From Shinella kummerowiae (GTDB lineage: Bacteria; Pseudomonadota; Alphaproteobacteria; Rhizobiales; Rhizobiaceae): 64,000 bases of DNA. The notes beneath the pieces are model-generated. The model worked only from the letters and a program-made list of their open reading frames with translations, ran no database searches and was not told where the DNA came from. Shown here one piece after another: positions 49,718 through 59,245 of the stretch. Both the position numbers and the translations under genes were made by a program. The stretch's first letter is position 1, and each line of letters begins with the position of its first letter. The DNA lies in assembly GCF_009827055.1 (NCBI RefSeq), contig NZ_WUMK01000008.1, forward strand, positions 1 to 64,000. Reading direction: 5' to 3'.

Positions 49718-50521
49718 CTAGGACGACCCGCTAAGAACTTCGGTTCGGTAGAACGCATTCGCCTTTTCTTTTCGCCAGTCGGCGTCGGGTGCAATTCTTA
49801 GTACCTGCTTATCCATGTGGGTGAAACGCGCGTGGGTCTCCGCCACGAAAGCGCGCAAAACCGGATGTGGCAAGCCTTCGCCCATTTCCCGCGTCTGTTT
49901 CTTGATGTCTATGAGCAGCAGGGTTTCACGCGCAACCTCGTCCGGAAGCGCTACCCCCTCCATGCATTCCAGCATGTTCATCGGCGGCAATGATTTAAAA
50001 TCCCTTGCCGACATCCAGGCAAGCGCAATTGCGGGTCGAAGCGCGTAAAGGAATTTCTTCAATCTGGTCGATTCGAGCTGGCTATCGTCTGCGTACTTTT
50101 GCAGAAGTCCGACATAGTGCTTCGCCACTCGCTGCGGTTCGACAATCTCGTCCAGCAGCGCAGACAGTCGCGCGCGAAAGCCTGCTTCTTCCTCGTAGAC
50201 CAGCGGCGATTTCAGCCACTCGATAATCACGGCATTGCCCGAGAGGGCTAGAAGAAGCGCCTTGCGAAGGTCCCAGCCGCCCGTATCGACCAGACCGACA
50301 ATCGGAAATTCGATGACGTCACGGACCACCTGCAAAGTCAGATGGTCTTTCACCGGGCGCACATAAACGAAGCGACAATCGTAGTCGCTGTCGGGCGAAG
50401 GGAACCCCCAGGCCCGGCTGCCGCTTTCGATGGCGAACGCAATCCGAAGACCCTGCGCCCGCACGCTTTCCAGACGACGGCGAATCTCTGCAACGACGTC
50501 GGGCGCGAAACCTTCAATCAT
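49718..50521 (-). CDS. YcgL-type (COG3541) predicted nucleotidyltransferase
   Basis: A 267-residue protein with a pol-beta-type nucleotidyltransferase core: IESGSRAWGFPSPDSDYDCR (31-50), holding GS (34-35) and the metal-binding DxD (D46, D48). The C-terminal part is helical. YcgL-type proteins transfer a nucleotide to an unknown target, and some occur in phage-defence or RNA-repair gene sets. Its ATG begins 3 bp after the sdhB stop, so it is probably translated from the sdh mRNA. Base composition is a little more AT-rich than sdh and zapE, and the gene seems to have been added to an otherwise conserved neighbourhood. Confidence 0.82.
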   Translation of the reverse strand: MIEGFAPDVVAEIRRRLESVRAQGLRIAFAIESGSRAWGFPSPDSDYDCRFVYVRPVKDHLTLQVVRDVIEFPIVGLVDTGGWDLRKALLLALSGNAVIIEWLKSPLVYEEEAGFRARLSALLDEIVEPQRVAKHYVGLLQKYADDSQLESTRLKKFLYALRPAIALAWMSARDFKSLPPMNMLECMEGVALPDEVARETLLLIDIKKQTREMGEGLPHPVLRAFVAETHARFTHMDKQVLRIAPDADWRKEKANAFYRTEVLSGSS

Positions 50522-50524
50522 CGG

Positions 50525-51304
50525 TCAGAGACGGCGCTCGACCATCATCTTCTTGATTTCGCCGATGGCCTTGGCCGGGTTGAGCCCCTTCGGGCAGGCC
50601 TGCGCGCAGTTCATGATGGTGTGGCAGCGATAGAGGCGGAAGGGGTCTTCCAGGTTGTCGAGGCGCTCGCCCGTCGCTTCGTCGCGGCTGTCGATCAGCC
50701 AGCGATAGGCCTGGAGGAGGACGGCGGGGCCGAGATAGCGGTCACCGTTCCACCAGTAGCTCGGACAGGACGTCGAGCAGCAGGCGCAGAGAATGCACTC
50801 GTAGAGGCCGTCGAGCTTCAGGCGGTCGTCGTGGCTCTGCTTCCATTCCTTGGCCGGCGTCGGCGACACCGTCTTCAGCCACGGCTCGATCGAGCGATGT
50901 TGGGCGTAGAAGTTGGTGAGGTCCGGAACCAGATCCTTGACCACCGGCATATGCGGCAGCGGGTAGACCTTCACGGTCCCCTTCACCTCGTCCATGCCCT
51001 TGGTGCAGGCGAGCGTGTTGGTGCCGTCGATGTTCATGGCGCAGGAGCCGCAAATGCCTTCGCGGCAGGAGCGGCGCAGCGTCAGCGTCGGGTCGATCTT
51101 GTTCTTGATGTAGAGCAGCGCGTCCAGCACCATCGGGCCGCAGTCGTCGACGTCGATATAGAAGGTGTCGATCGACGGGTTCTTCCCATCGTCCGGGTTC
51201 CAGCGGTAGATGCGCAACTCGCGGGTATTCGTGGCGCCGGCCGGCTTCGGCCAGACCTTGCCTTCGGTCATCTGCGAGTTTTTCGGGAGAGCGAGTTCAA
51301 CCAT
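50525..51304 (-). CDS. sdhB: Succinate dehydrogenase iron-sulfur subunit
   Basis: SdhB (259 residues) carries three iron-sulfur clusters between flavin and quinone. The [2Fe-2S] cysteines are in [16 protein letters not shown] and NTLAC; the [4Fe-4S] and [3Fe-4S] in [16 protein letters not shown] and [17 protein letters not shown]. The protein is of the usual length. It is the last sdh gene, 18 bp after sdhA, with the nucleotidyltransferase close behind. Confidence 0.98.
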   Translation of the reverse strand: MVELALPKNSQMTEGKVWPKPAGATNTRELRIYRWNPDDGKNPSIDTFYIDVDDCGPMVLDALLYIKNKIDPTLTLRRSCREGICGSCAMNIDGTNTLACTKGMDEVKGTVKVYPLPHMPVVKDLVPDLTNFYAQHRSIEPWLKTVSPTPAKEWKQSHDDRLKLDGLYECILCACCSTSCPSYWWNGDRYLGPAVLLQAYRWLIDSRDEATGERLDNLEDPFRLYRCHTIMNCAQACPKGLNPAKAIGEIKKMMVERRL

Positions 51305-51322
51305 GTCCTGTTCTCCTCGGTA

Positions 51323-53164
51323 TCAGTAGACGCGAGCCTTGGGCGCGATCTTCTGGGGATCGATCCCGTCGGCGATAAGGTCGGTATGGACCGGGCGATA
51401 GTCGAGCGTGACGTCGCCCGCCTCGTTGACCCAGGCGAGTGTGTGCTTGCGCCAGTTGACGTCGTCGCGGCCGGCAAAGGGGCCGTCGACATAGTCTTCG
51501 CGGGCATGCGAGCCGCGGCTTTCCTTGCGCGCTTCGGCGCCGTAGACCGTGGTGATGGCGTTGGCCATCAGATTTTCCAGCTCCAGCGTCTCGACGAGGT
51601 CGGAATTCCAGATCATCGAACGGTCGGTGACCTTGATGTCCGGCATTTCCTTCCAGATCGCCGTCATGCGGTTGCAGCCGCTTTCGAGCGATTCCTGGGT
51701 GCGGAACACGGCCGCGTCGTCCTGCATGGTGCGCTGCATCTTGTCGCGCAGGATCGCCGTCGGCGTGCCGCCATTGGCGTTCCTCAGACGATCGAAACGA
51801 TCCATGATCTTGTCGCAGGCGGCGATATCGAGCGCCGGGATCGGGCCGACGCGGTCGATCACCTGGCCGGCGCGGATGGCGGCGGCGCGGCCGAACACCA
51901 CGAGGTCGATCAGCGAGTTGGAGCCGAGGCGGTTTGCGCCGTGCACCGAGGCGCAACCGGCTTCGCCTACTGCCATCAGACCGGGCGCGATGCGCTCCGG
52001 GTTCTGGCTGTCGGCGTTCAGCACTTCGCCCCAATAGTTCGTGGGAATGCCGCCCATATTGTAGTGCACGGTCGGCAGAACCGGGATCGGCTCGCGCGTC
52101 ACGTCGACGCCGGCAAAGATCTTCGCGCTCTCGGAAATACCCGGCAGGCGCTCATGCAGCACGGCCGGATCGAGATGATCGAGATGCAGGAAGATGTGGT
52201 CCTTGTTCTTGCCCACGCCGCGGCCTTCGCGGATTTCCATGGTCATGCAGCGCGAGACGACGTCGCGCGAGGCGAGGTCCTTGGCCGACGGCGCATAACG
52301 CTCCATGAAGCGCTCGCCCTCGGAATTGACAAGATAACCGCCTTCGCCGCGCGCACCCTCAGTGATGAGGCAGCCGGCGCCATAGATGCCGGTCGGGTGG
52401 AACTGCACGAATTCCATGTCCTGCAGCGGCAGGCCGGCGCGGGCGATCATGCCACCGCCGTCGCCCGTGCAGGTATGGGCCGAAGTGGCCGAGAAATAGG
52501 CGCGGCCGTAACCACCGGTCGCCAGCACCACCATCTTGGCGGCGAAGCGGTGGATCGTGCCGTCATCGAGGTTCCAGGCGACGACGCCGGTGCAGCGACC
52601 GTCGGCCGACATGATCAGGTCGAGCGCGAAATATTCGATGAAGAATTCTGCATTGTGACGCAGCGACTGGCCGTAGAGCGTGTGCAGGATGGCATGGCCG
52701 GTACGGTCGGCGGCGGCACAGGTGCGCTGCACCGGCGGGCCTTCGCCATAGTTCTGCATGTGGCCGCCGAACGGGCGCTGGTAGATCTTGCCTTCGGCGT
52801 TGCGCGAGAAGGGCACGCCGTAATGCTCGAGTTCATAGACCGCCTTCGGCGCTTCCATGGCGAGATACTGCATGGCGTCGACGTCGCCGAGCCAGTCGGA
52901 GCCCTTGACGGTGTCGTAAAGGTGCCACTGCCAGCTATCCGGCGTCATGTTCTGCAACGAGGCCGCGATGCCGCCCTGGGCGGCGACGGTGTGCGAACGC
53001 GTCGGGAAGACCTTAGTAATGCAGGCCGTCTTGAGACCCTGTTCGGCCATGCCGAGCGTGGCGCGCAGGCCTGCACCGCCGGCGCCGACGACGATCACGT
53101 CAAAAGAGTGGTCCACATAGGTATAGGCCTTGCCGTTGGCCGCCGGGGAGGAGATCGCTGCCAT
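51323..53164 (-). CDS. sdhA: Succinate dehydrogenase flavoprotein subunit
   Basis: SdhA (613 residues) oxidises succinate to fumarate with covalently bound [23 protein letters not shown] is the FAD site; [18 protein letters not shown] carries the FAD-linked His (H58). The active-site blocks [21 protein letters not shown] and [11 protein letters not shown] are present. Length is normal. Gap to sdhD 6 bp. Confidence 0.98.
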   Translation of the reverse strand: MAAISSPAANGKAYTYVDHSFDVIVVGAGGAGLRATLGMAEQGLKTACITKVFPTRSHTVAAQGGIAASLQNMTPDSWQWHLYDTVKGSDWLGDVDAMQYLAMEAPKAVYELEHYGVPFSRNAEGKIYQRPFGGHMQNYGEGPPVQRTCAAADRTGHAILHTLYGQSLRHNAEFFIEYFALDLIMSADGRCTGVVAWNLDDGTIHRFAAKMVVLATGGYGRAYFSATSAHTCTGDGGGMIARAGLPLQDMEFVQFHPTGIYGAGCLITEGARGEGGYLVNSEGERFMERYAPSAKDLASRDVVSRCMTMEIREGRGVGKNKDHIFLHLDHLDPAVLHERLPGISESAKIFAGVDVTREPIPVLPTVHYNMGGIPTNYWGEVLNADSQNPERIAPGLMAVGEAGCASVHGANRLGSNSLIDLVVFGRAAAIRAGQVIDRVGPIPALDIAACDKIMDRFDRLRNANGGTPTAILRDKMQRTMQDDAAVFRTQESLESGCNRMTAIWKEMPDIKVTDRSMIWNSDLVETLELENLMANAITTVYGAEARKESRGSHAREDYVDGPFAGRDDVNWRKHTLAWVNEAGDVTLDYRPVHTDLIADGIDPQKIAPKARVY

Positions 53165-53170
53165 GATGGA

Positions 53171-53551
53171 TTATCCTGCGAAAGCGATTTTGAGGACGGC
53201 GAAAAGACAGAGCCCACCGACCAGGATCGCGAAGAAGGTGTTGAGTATGAGGAGGCCGATCTTGATGCCTTCCGCATGCACATAGTCCTCGATGATGACC
53301 TGCATGCCGAGCTTCATGTGGATGAGGCCGGAGACGACGACAAGGACCATCAGAACGGCGACGATCGGGTTCGACAGCGCTGCGGTCACTTCGGCAAAGG
53401 AAGCGCCGTTGTAGCAGATGAGGAAGCCGACGAAGAACAGCAGAAGCGGAACGTTGGCGACGGCCGTCAGGCGCTGGCGCCAGAAATGCTCCGTGCCGTC
53501 CTTTGCCGAGCCGAGGCCGCGAACCTTGCCGAGGGGCGTGCGCATGTCCAT
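53171..53551 (-). CDS. sdhD: Succinate dehydrogenase membrane anchor subunit D
   Basis: A 126-residue protein with three transmembrane helices. [15 protein letters not shown] (about 81-95) carries the heme-binding His and the conserved Asp-Tyr that contacts quinone. It anchors SdhAB to the inner membrane with SdhC. Starts 10 bp after sdhC. Confidence 0.95.
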   Translation of the reverse strand: MDMRTPLGKVRGLGSAKDGTEHFWRQRLTAVANVPLLLFFVGFLICYNGASFAEVTAALSNPIVAVLMVLVVVSGLIHMKLGMQVIIEDYVHAEGIKIGLLILNTFFAILVGGLCLFAVLKIAFAG

Positions 53552-53561
53552 GGGGCTCTCC

Positions 53562-53954
53562 TCAGCGGGCCAGGTAGCCGACCACCCAGATCAGCACCGT
53601 CAGGGCGACGGAGACGACCGGAGTGATAATGGCGAGTTTGGTGGAAAAGTTCTTCTCGTAGCCATGGCCCATGTCCCACATGAAGTGGCGAAGCCCGCCC
53701 AGCATGTGGTGCATCAGCGCCCAGGTATAACCGAAGAGCACGAGACGGCCGATCAGCGTGCCGAAGAACCAGTTGACCCAGCCGAAATAGGCCTCGCCGG
53801 ACGCGGCGGCAATCAGCCACCAGGCGACCAGCACGGTGCCGAAGTAAAGGGCGGCGCCGGTGATGCGGTGCACGATGGACATGACCATCGTCGGGATCGG
53901 TTTGTAGACCTGGAGATGCGGCGAGAGCGGCCGGCTTCGAGTGACATTCGCCAT
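53562..53954 (-). CDS. sdhC: Succinate dehydrogenase cytochrome b556 subunit
   Basis: A 130-residue subunit with three helices. [12 protein letters not shown] (about 8-19) and [14 protein letters not shown] (about 26-39) are the SdhC signatures, and [17 protein letters not shown] has the heme His. I started at MANVTRSRP (53954), where GAGGTTCAG precedes the ATG; the longer upstream frame is unconserved. First gene of sdhCDAB. Confidence 0.96.
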   Translation of the reverse strand: MANVTRSRPLSPHLQVYKPIPTMVMSIVHRITGAALYFGTVLVAWWLIAAASGEAYFGWVNWFFGTLIGRLVLFGYTWALMHHMLGGLRHFMWDMGHGYEKNFSTKLAIITPVVSVALTVLIWVVGYLAR

Positions 53955-54017
53955 CTGAACCTCACGGAACCCCGGAGAGCCAAAAACTGGACAAATTTTC
54001 TCCGGAATTGCAGTATG

Positions 54018-54027
54018 TTGTGCACAA
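54018..54027. promoter_or_regulatory. Palindrome TTGTGCACAA upstream of sdhC
   Basis: A perfect 10-bp palindrome with further symmetric TA bases two positions out on each side. At about 64 bp from the sdhC ATG it is well placed as an operator for the succinate dehydrogenase operon. I cannot assign the regulator. Confidence 0.35.
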
Positions 54028-54215
54028 TGTAGTGATTGCGACACTTACTCACCAGAAGGCGGGACCACAAGCCTCATTGCACTGCAAAATGAATTTAATC
54101 GATTATACGGCGATCACCGTTTGCGCCATTTCGAGACGCTTTCGGCCAATTAACGATAACGCCAAAATTCATAACCGAATCCGTGACTTTTGCCCGTCCG
54201 TGCCCCATCTTGCCG

Positions 54216-54230
54216 TTAAGGATTTGTTAA
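54216..54230 (+). promoter_or_regulatory. Consensus CtrA-like box (TTAA-N7-TTAA)
   Basis: TTAA (54216-54219), seven bases, TTAA (54227-54230) followed by G: a full match to the CtrA consensus. It ends 24 bp before the ATG at 54255, so if used it would overlap the core promoter or transcription start, which suits repression or tight cell-cycle control. Confidence 0.55.
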
Positions 54231-54254
54231 GCGTAATCCGAAAGGCAGGACAGA

Positions 54255-54710
54255 ATGACTCTGTTTTCAGTACCCCGTGCGACGAAAGTTCTAGTGCTTT
54301 CGCTGGCACTGGTGGCAGGCGGCATGACGGCCGCGAACGCCCGCGACGAGCAGCCCGGCATCGGCTGGTCGGACGGTGGTGACATCAGCGGACGCACACT
54401 CACGGAGCGCGACCGGCACGAGCGTCGCGACTGGCGCCCGCGCGACCGGCAGCGTTACGACAATCGCCGGGTGGAACGTCACCGCGACCGCAATTGGCGG
54501 CAGGATCGCAACTTCTATGGCGGCGCCATCTCGGCCTACCGGGATCCCGGCAACGGCCTGTATTTCTACATCGACAGGGACCGTTACTACGACACCCTGA
54601 TCGACGCGCCGTTCGTCGAAAACCGCGGCCCCAAGGTCATCACGGTTACGCCCGGCCAGGACGGTTGCTCCTGGGAAGCCGGCGTCTGCGTCATCCGGCC
54701 GGGCTCTTGA
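54255..54710 (+). CDS. Secreted Arg/Asp-rich protein of unknown function
   Basis: A 151-residue protein with a Sec signal peptide (VLVLSLALVAGGMTAANA, about 12-29). The mature N-terminal half is strongly charged with Arg/Asp (about residues 50-85, e.g. RDRNWRQDRN), resembling RcnB-like periplasmic proteins only in composition. The C-terminal half has aromatic strands (GLYFYIDRDRYYDTLID) and one Cys pair (CSWEAGVC). It lies directly behind a CtrA-like box. The 3' end overlaps the convergent methyltransferase gene by 20 bp. Function unknown; envelope location is predicted. Confidence 0.75.
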   Translation: MTLFSVPRATKVLVLSLALVAGGMTAANARDEQPGIGWSDGGDISGRTLTERDRHERRDWRPRDRQRYDNRRVERHRDRNWRQDRNFYGGAISAYRDPGNGLYFYIDRDRYYDTLIDAPFVENRGPKVITVTPGQDGCSWEAGVCVIRPGS

Positions 54711-55347
54711 ACCGCCAGACGGTGGTCTTCTTGACCTCGCTGTCCTCCAGCGCCCGCGTGACCGGCACCGTATAGCTGGCGAGCGCTTCCATGCGCTCGC
54801 GCGGGCAATAGGCGCGGCCGGGATCGCCGACGATCACCATGGCGCCACGCGCCGCAAGGGCGGCAAACCACGGGATGAGCACGTCCGCAAAGGCGCGGTC
54901 GTAAAAGACGTCGCCGGCAAGAACGACATCCCAGCCCTCGTCCCGGCCAACCATGTTCTCCACGGTATAGTCGAGCGCGACATCGTTGAGCGCCGCATTG
55001 AGCCGGATGGCGGTTCCGCTCCAGGGATCGATATCCGCCGCCAGCACGGATGAGGCGCCCGACAGGCGCGCGGCAATACCGACGAGGCCGGAGCCGCTGG
55101 CAAAATCCAGCACGGACCGCCCCGCCACGAGAGCAGGATGATCCAGTACATGGCGCGCAAGCCCCTGCCCGCCGGCCCAGGCAAAGGCCCAGAACGGTGG
55201 CGGCAGGCCGATCGCCTCCAGCTCCTCCTCCGTCTTCAGCCACAGCTCATGCGCCTCGGTGGCAAGCCTGAGCCTGACCTCCGGCACATGCGGCGGCGAC
55301 GACACGTCGGTGTTTTCGCGGATGAAGACGTCGGGCGCGGTTTTCAC
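54691..55347 (-). CDS. ETF-beta-lysine-methyltransferase-like (COG3897) methyltransferase
   Basis: A class I methyltransferase of 218 residues from the GTG at 55347. The start region FIRENTDVSSPPHVPEVRL, SAM-binding SVLDFASGSGLVGIAARL and DVVLAGDVFYD match the METTL20/ETFBKMT branch; a Rhizobiaceae homologue methylates ETF-beta lysines, from memory. The frame extends upstream to a TTG at 55404, but those 19 residues are encoded by a palindromic repeat (55352-55395), which is why I prefer the GTG. It ends inside the convergent secreted-protein gene. Confidence 0.82.
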   Translation of the reverse strand: MKTAPDVFIRENTDVSSPPHVPEVRLRLATEAHELWLKTEEELEAIGLPPPFWAFAWAGGQGLARHVLDHPALVAGRSVLDFASGSGLVGIAARLSGASSVLAADIDPWSGTAIRLNAALNDVALDYTVENMVGRDEGWDVVLAGDVFYDRAFADVLIPWFAALAARGAMVIVGDPGRAYCPRERMEALASYTVPVTRALEDSEVKKTTVWRFKSPAG

Positions 55348-55351
55348 CGAA

Positions 55352-55395
55352 GCATCGCCCCGAAAAGGGGATACGGATTTTCGGAAAGACGATGC
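55352..55395. repeat. Rhizobial palindromic repeat (RIME-like), copy B
   Basis: GCATCG (55352-55357) pairs with CGATGC (55390-55395), and CCGAAAA (55360-55366) with TTTTCGG (55378-55384). The layout matches copy A at 4825-4870. It lies between the EVE gene and the methyltransferase gene, only a few bases upstream of the methyltransferase start, and so would form a hairpin in its leader. Confidence 0.7.
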
Positions 55396-55417
55396 GACGA
55401 ACAAAAAAGACGAAACA

Positions 55418-55849
55418 TCAGAGCGGCGGCTTGGAAAGACCGCCCATGCGGCAGACCTCGATCCACTCGTCCTCGGTCACCGGCTGCACCGACAGGCGCA
55501 TGGAGGTGACGAGCGCCATGTTGGACAGCTTGGGATTGGCCTTGATGTCCTTCAGAGTCACCGGCTTGGGCATGTCCTGCACCGCGCGGATATCGACGCA
55601 ATCCCAGCGCGGATCCTCGCCGGCCGTCGAATCGGGATGCGACAGCGCGCAGACTTCCGTGAAGCCGACGATCTCCAGCCCTTCATTCGAATGATAGAAG
55701 AAGCCCTTGTCGCCGATCTTCATCGCCCGCATGTGGTTGCGCGCCAGATAGTTGCGCACGCCGGTCCATTCGGTGCCCGCCTCGCCGGCATCCTTCTGCA
55801 TCTGCCAGGACCATTTGAAGGGTTCGGACTTGTAGAGCCAGTATGCCAT
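55418..55849 (-). CDS. EVE domain protein
   Basis: A 143-residue single-domain protein: AYWLYKSEPFKWSW (2-15), GVRNYLARNHMRAMKIGDKGF and VDIRAVQDMPKPVTL fit the EVE (PUA-like) fold, which binds modified bases in nucleic acids. Roles in bacteria are not settled; EVE domains are often fused to defence enzymes but this one is stand-alone. It is 5 bp from the YciI gene. Length is that of the family. Confidence 0.88.
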   Translation of the reverse strand: MAYWLYKSEPFKWSWQMQKDAGEAGTEWTGVRNYLARNHMRAMKIGDKGFFYHSNEGLEIVGFTEVCALSHPDSTAGEDPRWDCVDIRAVQDMPKPVTLKDIKANPKLSNMALVTSMRLSVQPVTEDEWIEVCRMGGLSKPPL

Positions 55850-55854
55850 GCGTC

Positions 55855-56148
55855 TCAGGCCTCCGGATTGTTGAAGACCCAGTTCCAGGCCTTCACCTCG
55901 ACGGAGGCGAACAGGCCCGCCTTGGCATAGGGATCGTTGTCGGCGATCTGCCGCGCCTCTTCGATCGTCTCGGCCTTGACCACGACGAGGCTGCCGGTCG
56001 GCTTGCCGTCGTCACCGAGGAAGGGACCGGCAAAGGCGAGCTTTCCGCCCGCATTGAGGTCGTTGAGATAGGCGACGTGTTCCGGCCGTGTATCGAGGCG
56101 CACCTGAAGCGCGCCGGGCTTGTCCTGACAGATGAATGCGAAATGCAT
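55855..56148 (-). CDS. YciI-like protein
   Basis: A 97-residue ferredoxin-fold protein. FAFICQDKPGALQVR at the start, RPEHVAYLNDL with the His used in YciI chemistry, and GSLVVVKAETIEEARQIADNDPYAKAGLF are the family blocks. YciI proteins may cleave or dehalogenate small substrates, without a firm role. I chose the ATG at 56148; two codons earlier a TTG is possible. It lies 16 bp after gpsA. Confidence 0.88.
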   Translation of the reverse strand: MHFAFICQDKPGALQVRLDTRPEHVAYLNDLNAGGKLAFAGPFLGDDGKPTGSLVVVKAETIEEARQIADNDPYAKAGLFASVEVKAWNWVFNNPEA

Positions 56149-56164
56149 GAACAATCCTTCCTGT

Positions 56165-57148
56165 CTATTCCTGGGTGATCGGGCGCGTCATCAACTGCCC
56201 GATGGCTGTCTTCACGTCGAGCGTGCCGTCGATGATGCGGGCGACCGCATCGGTGATCGGCATGTCGATGCCCTTGTCCACGGCCACGCCGGCGGCAACC
56301 GAGGCGGCAAAAGCGCCCTCGACCAGATCGCCCGACCAGCCGGTGGCTGTGCCGTGGCGGCCGAGCGCGATGCCGAAGCGCAGGTTGCGCGACTGGTGGC
56401 TGGTGCCGGTCAGCACGAGGTCGCCGAGGCCGGAAAGCCCCGTCACCGTGCCGCCCTCCCCGCCATGTGCCGCAACGAAGCGCGACAGTTCGGCAAGCCC
56501 GCGCGAAATCAACGCGGCGCGCGCCGAATCACCGAGTTCGGCGCCCTCGATGATACCGCAGGCGATCGCCAGCACGTTCTTGAGCGCGCCGCCAAGCTGC
56601 ACGCCGATCCGGTCCGTCGACGGATAGAGCCGGAAGGTCGGCCCGGACAGGGCCGCCAAGGCCGCACCGATCTCCGGTGTGCGCGCGGCGATGACCATCG
56701 CCGTCGGCAGGCCACGTGCGATATCGGCGGCAAAGCCGGGGCCGGACAGCACCGCGATCTCGCGGCCGGGCAACTCTTCTTCCAGTACATCCGTCAGCAG
56801 CCGGCCGGTGCCCTTTTCCATGCCCTTGGCGCAGATGACGACCGCCGTGCCCGGCGCCAGCAGGGGCGCCAGGTCGCGCGCCGCCTGGCGCTGCGCCTGC
56901 GAAGGCATGGCAAACAGCACGATGCCGGCACCACGAACGGTTTCAACCTCGGCGCTGAAGGCCAGCGCTTCCGGCAGGTCGATGCCCGGCAGGGCCTTCT
57001 CGTTGCGGCGCGATGCGCGCATGACCTCGACGGCTGCGGCATCGCGGCCGATCAGCGTGACGTCGCCGCCGCTCGCCGCGGCAACACTTGCCAGTGCCGT
57101 GCCGAAGGCGCCGGCTCCGACGACGGCGATCTGCGGGGTGATGCTCAT
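56165..57148 (-). CDS. gpsA: Glycerol-3-phosphate dehydrogenase [NAD(P)+]
   Basis: GpsA (327 residues) reduces dihydroxyacetone phosphate to sn-glycerol 3-phosphate for phospholipid synthesis. NAD site [18 protein letters not shown] (8-25) and the catalytic Lys in [18 protein letters not shown] are diagnostic; [14 protein letters not shown] is also typical. Normal length. Its ATG overlaps the tsaD stop by 4 bp. Confidence 0.97.
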   Translation of the reverse strand: MSITPQIAVVGAGAFGTALASVAAASGGDVTLIGRDAAAVEVMRASRRNEKALPGIDLPEALAFSAEVETVRGAGIVLFAMPSQAQRQAARDLAPLLAPGTAVVICAKGMEKGTGRLLTDVLEEELPGREIAVLSGPGFAADIARGLPTAMVIAARTPEIGAALAALSGPTFRLYPSTDRIGVQLGGALKNVLAIACGIIEGAELGDSARAALISRGLAELSRFVAAHGGEGGTVTGLSGLGDLVLTGTSHQSRNLRFGIALGRHGTATGWSGDLVEGAFAASVAAGVAVDKGIDMPITDAVARIIDGTLDVKTAIGQLMTRPITQE

Positions 57149-58239
57149 GCCTTGGCTCCCCGTTTACCGGATCCGAGCATCGTCGCCGCCTCGCGGTCGA
57201 GCGGCCAGCGTGAACGCGGCGCGACGGCGAGGTCATCGGGCGCAAAGCCGGCTGCCATGCGCTCCAGTCCCGCCCAGGCGATCATCGAGGCATTGTCGGT
57301 GCACAGCGCCAGAGGCGGCGCGATGAAACGGAATTTGTGTTTGTCGCACAGCGTTTGCAGCGTCGACCGCAGTTCGGCATTCGCCGCCACGCCGCCCGCG
57401 ACGACCAGCGCCGGTGTCCCCACATCGGGATAGAGCATGCGGAACCGTTCGAGCCCACGGCCGATGCGGTCCTTCAGGGTGCGCGACACCGCGCGCTGGA
57501 AGGAGGCGCAGATATCGGCGATGTCCTGTTCCGTCACCGGCTCGATCGACTGCGCCGCCTGGCGCACCGCGGTCTTGAGGCCGGAGAAGGAAAAATCGAG
57601 CCGCGCCTCGCCGACGAGCGGGCGCGGAAAGGTGAAGCGTTCCGGATTGCCGGTCTTCGCCATGCGCTCGACCGCCGGGCCACCGGGATAGGGCAGGCCG
57701 AGCAGCTTGGCCGTCTTGTCGAAGGCCTCGCCCAGCGCATCGTCGATCGTCGTGCCCCAGCGCTCGTAGTCATCGACGCCACGGATCAGCACGAGCTGGG
57801 TATGGCCACCGGAGACAAGCAGCATCAGATAGGGAAAGGACAACCCGTCCGTCAGCCGCGCCGTCAGCGCATGGCCTTCCAGATGGTTGACGGCATAGAG
57901 AGGCTTGCCGGTGGCGCGGGCGATCGCCTTGCCCGTCATCAGCCCGACGATGAGCCCGCCGATCAGCCCCGGCCCGCTCGTCGCGGCGATGGCATCGACA
58001 TCCTTGAGCGAGCGTCCGGCACGCAGAAGCGCTTCGGCAATCAGGCTGTCCAGCGCCTCCACATGGGCGCGCGCCGCGATCTCCGGCACCACGCCGCCAT
58101 AGGCGCTGTGCTCCTCGAGCTGGCTCAGCACGACTTCGCCGAGGATCTCGCCCTTCCCGTCCGGATCGCGCACGACGATGGCAGCGGCGGTCTCGTCGCA
58201 GCTCGTTTCGATGCCGAGAATGGTCAATTGAGACGACAT
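57145..58239 (-). CDS. tsaD: tRNA threonylcarbamoyl transferase TsaD
   Basis: TsaD (364 residues) attaches the threonylcarbamoyl group to A37 of ANN-decoding tRNAs, with TsaB, TsaE and Tsa[18 protein letters not shown] (about 8-24) begins the ASKHA fold; [11 protein letters not shown] holds the metal-binding HxxxH, and [12 protein letters not shown] follows the family. Catalytic machinery complete and length typical. It overlaps gpsA by 4 bp and diverges from hemC. Confidence 0.97.
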   Translation of the reverse strand: MSSQLTILGIETSCDETAAAIVVRDPDGKGEILGEVVLSQLEEHSAYGGVVPEIAARAHVEALDSLIAEALLRAGRSLKDVDAIAATSGPGLIGGLIVGLMTGKAIARATGKPLYAVNHLEGHALTARLTDGLSFPYLMLLVSGGHTQLVLIRGVDDYERWGTTIDDALGEAFDKTAKLLGLPYPGGPAVERMAKTGNPERFTFPRPLVGEARLDFSFSGLKTAVRQAAQSIEPVTEQDIADICASFQRAVSRTLKDRIGRGLERFRMLYPDVGTPALVVAGGVAANAELRSTLQTLCDKHKFRFIAPPLALCTDNASMIAWAGLERMAAGFAPDDLAVAPRSRWPLDREAATMLGSGKRGAKA

Positions 58240-58312
58240 GAAGCACTAGGATTGATTGCGGGCGGCTCTAAAGCCGGTTACGAGACATCCCGGTAACAAC
58301 GGATTACGGCGG

Positions 58313-59242
58313 ATGCAAACAAAACCTTTCAGGATCGGCACGCGGGGCAGCCCGCTGGCGCTCGCCCAGGCCCACGAGACCCGGTCACGCCTGATGGCGG
58401 CCCATGGCCTGCCGGAAGCGATGTTCGAGATCGTCGTGCTCTCGACGAAAGGCGATCGCATCACCGATCGTTCACTGGCGCTGATCGGCGGCAAGGGCCT
58501 GTTCACCGAAGAAATCGAGGCGCAGCTCTCCTCCGGCGAACTCGATTTCGCCGTGCATTCCTCCAAGGACATGCCGACGAAATTGCCCGACGGCCTGCAT
58601 CTTTCCGCCTTCCTGCCGCGCGAGGATGTCCGCGACGCCTTCATCGGCCGTGCGGCAAAACGCCTGCTCGACCTGCCGCAGGGCGCCACGGTCGGCTCCG
58701 CGTCGCTCCGCCGCCAGGCATTGATCCGCCGGCTACGGCCGGACATCAACGTCATCGTCTTCCGCGGCCAGGTCGATACGCGCCTCGCCAAGCTCGCCGA
58801 AGGCCAGGCCGATGCGACGCTGCTCGCCTATGCCGGCCTCAAGCGCCTCGGCAAACTCGACGTGCCGACGGAAATCCTCGACCCCGTTTCCTTCCCGCCC
58901 GCCCCGGCCCAGGGCGCGATCTGCATCGAGAGCCGCACCGGCGACGCGCAGGTGAACGGCCTGCTCGCCGCCATCGACGACCGGGCGACGCGCGCCGCCG
59001 TCACCTGCGAACGCGGCTTCCTCGCCACGCTCGACGGCTCCTGTCGCACGCCGATCGCCGGTTATGCGACGGAGGAGGGCGAACACCTGCAGTTCCGCGG
59101 CATGATCCTGACGCCCGACGGCAGCCGCTACCACGAGATCGAGACCAGCGGCCCGGCCGGCAATGCCGGACAGCTTGGCGAAGACGCCGGCCAGGCGATC
59201 CGCGACAAGGCGGGAGCGGATTTCTTCGAAAGCTGGGGCTGA
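58313..59242 (+). CDS. hemC: Porphobilinogen deaminase (hydroxymethylbilane synthase)
   Basis: HemC (309 residues) links four porphobilinogens into hydroxymethylbilane. [14 protein letters not shown] (7-20), [14 protein letters not shown] and the dipyrromethane cofactor cysteine in [10 protein letters not shown] (C244) are seen. I started at [11 protein letters not shown] (58313); the longer frame has a divergent N-terminus. First gene of the plus-strand hem cluster, 3 bp before hemD. Confidence 0.97.
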   Translation: MQTKPFRIGTRGSPLALAQAHETRSRLMAAHGLPEAMFEIVVLSTKGDRITDRSLALIGGKGLFTEEIEAQLSSGELDFAVHSSKDMPTKLPDGLHLSAFLPREDVRDAFIGRAAKRLLDLPQGATVGSASLRRQALIRRLRPDINVIVFRGQVDTRLAKLAEGQADATLLAYAGLKRLGKLDVPTEILDPVSFPPAPAQGAICIESRTGDAQVNGLLAAIDDRATRAAVTCERGFLATLDGSCRTPIAGYATEEGEHLQFRGMILTPDGSRYHEIETSGPAGNAGQLGEDAGQAIRDKAGADFFESWG

Positions 59243-59245
59243 TCC

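Larger units (their letters stand above)
53955..54254. promoter_or_regulatory. Divergent control region (sdhC / secreted protein)
   Basis: A 300-bp AT-rich region between sdhC and the plus-strand secreted protein. It contains a perfect 10-bp palindrome TTGTGCACAA (54018-54027) about 64 bp upstream of sdhC, a GANTC methylation site (54177-54181) and a consensus CtrA-like box (54216-54230). No open frame of note. I could not place sigma-70 promoters with confidence. Confidence 0.5.

Noticed and set aside
49718-50521. Toxin-antitoxin system around the nucleotidyltransferase
   Set aside because: There is no small partner gene (HEPN or other antitoxin) next to it; its neighbours are sdhB and a lipoprotein.
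50342-53626. Very long plus-strand frame opposite sdhB, sdhA and sdhD
   Set aside because: It spans three certain genes and two intergenic gaps. Absence of stops is a result of high GC at third positions on the other strand.
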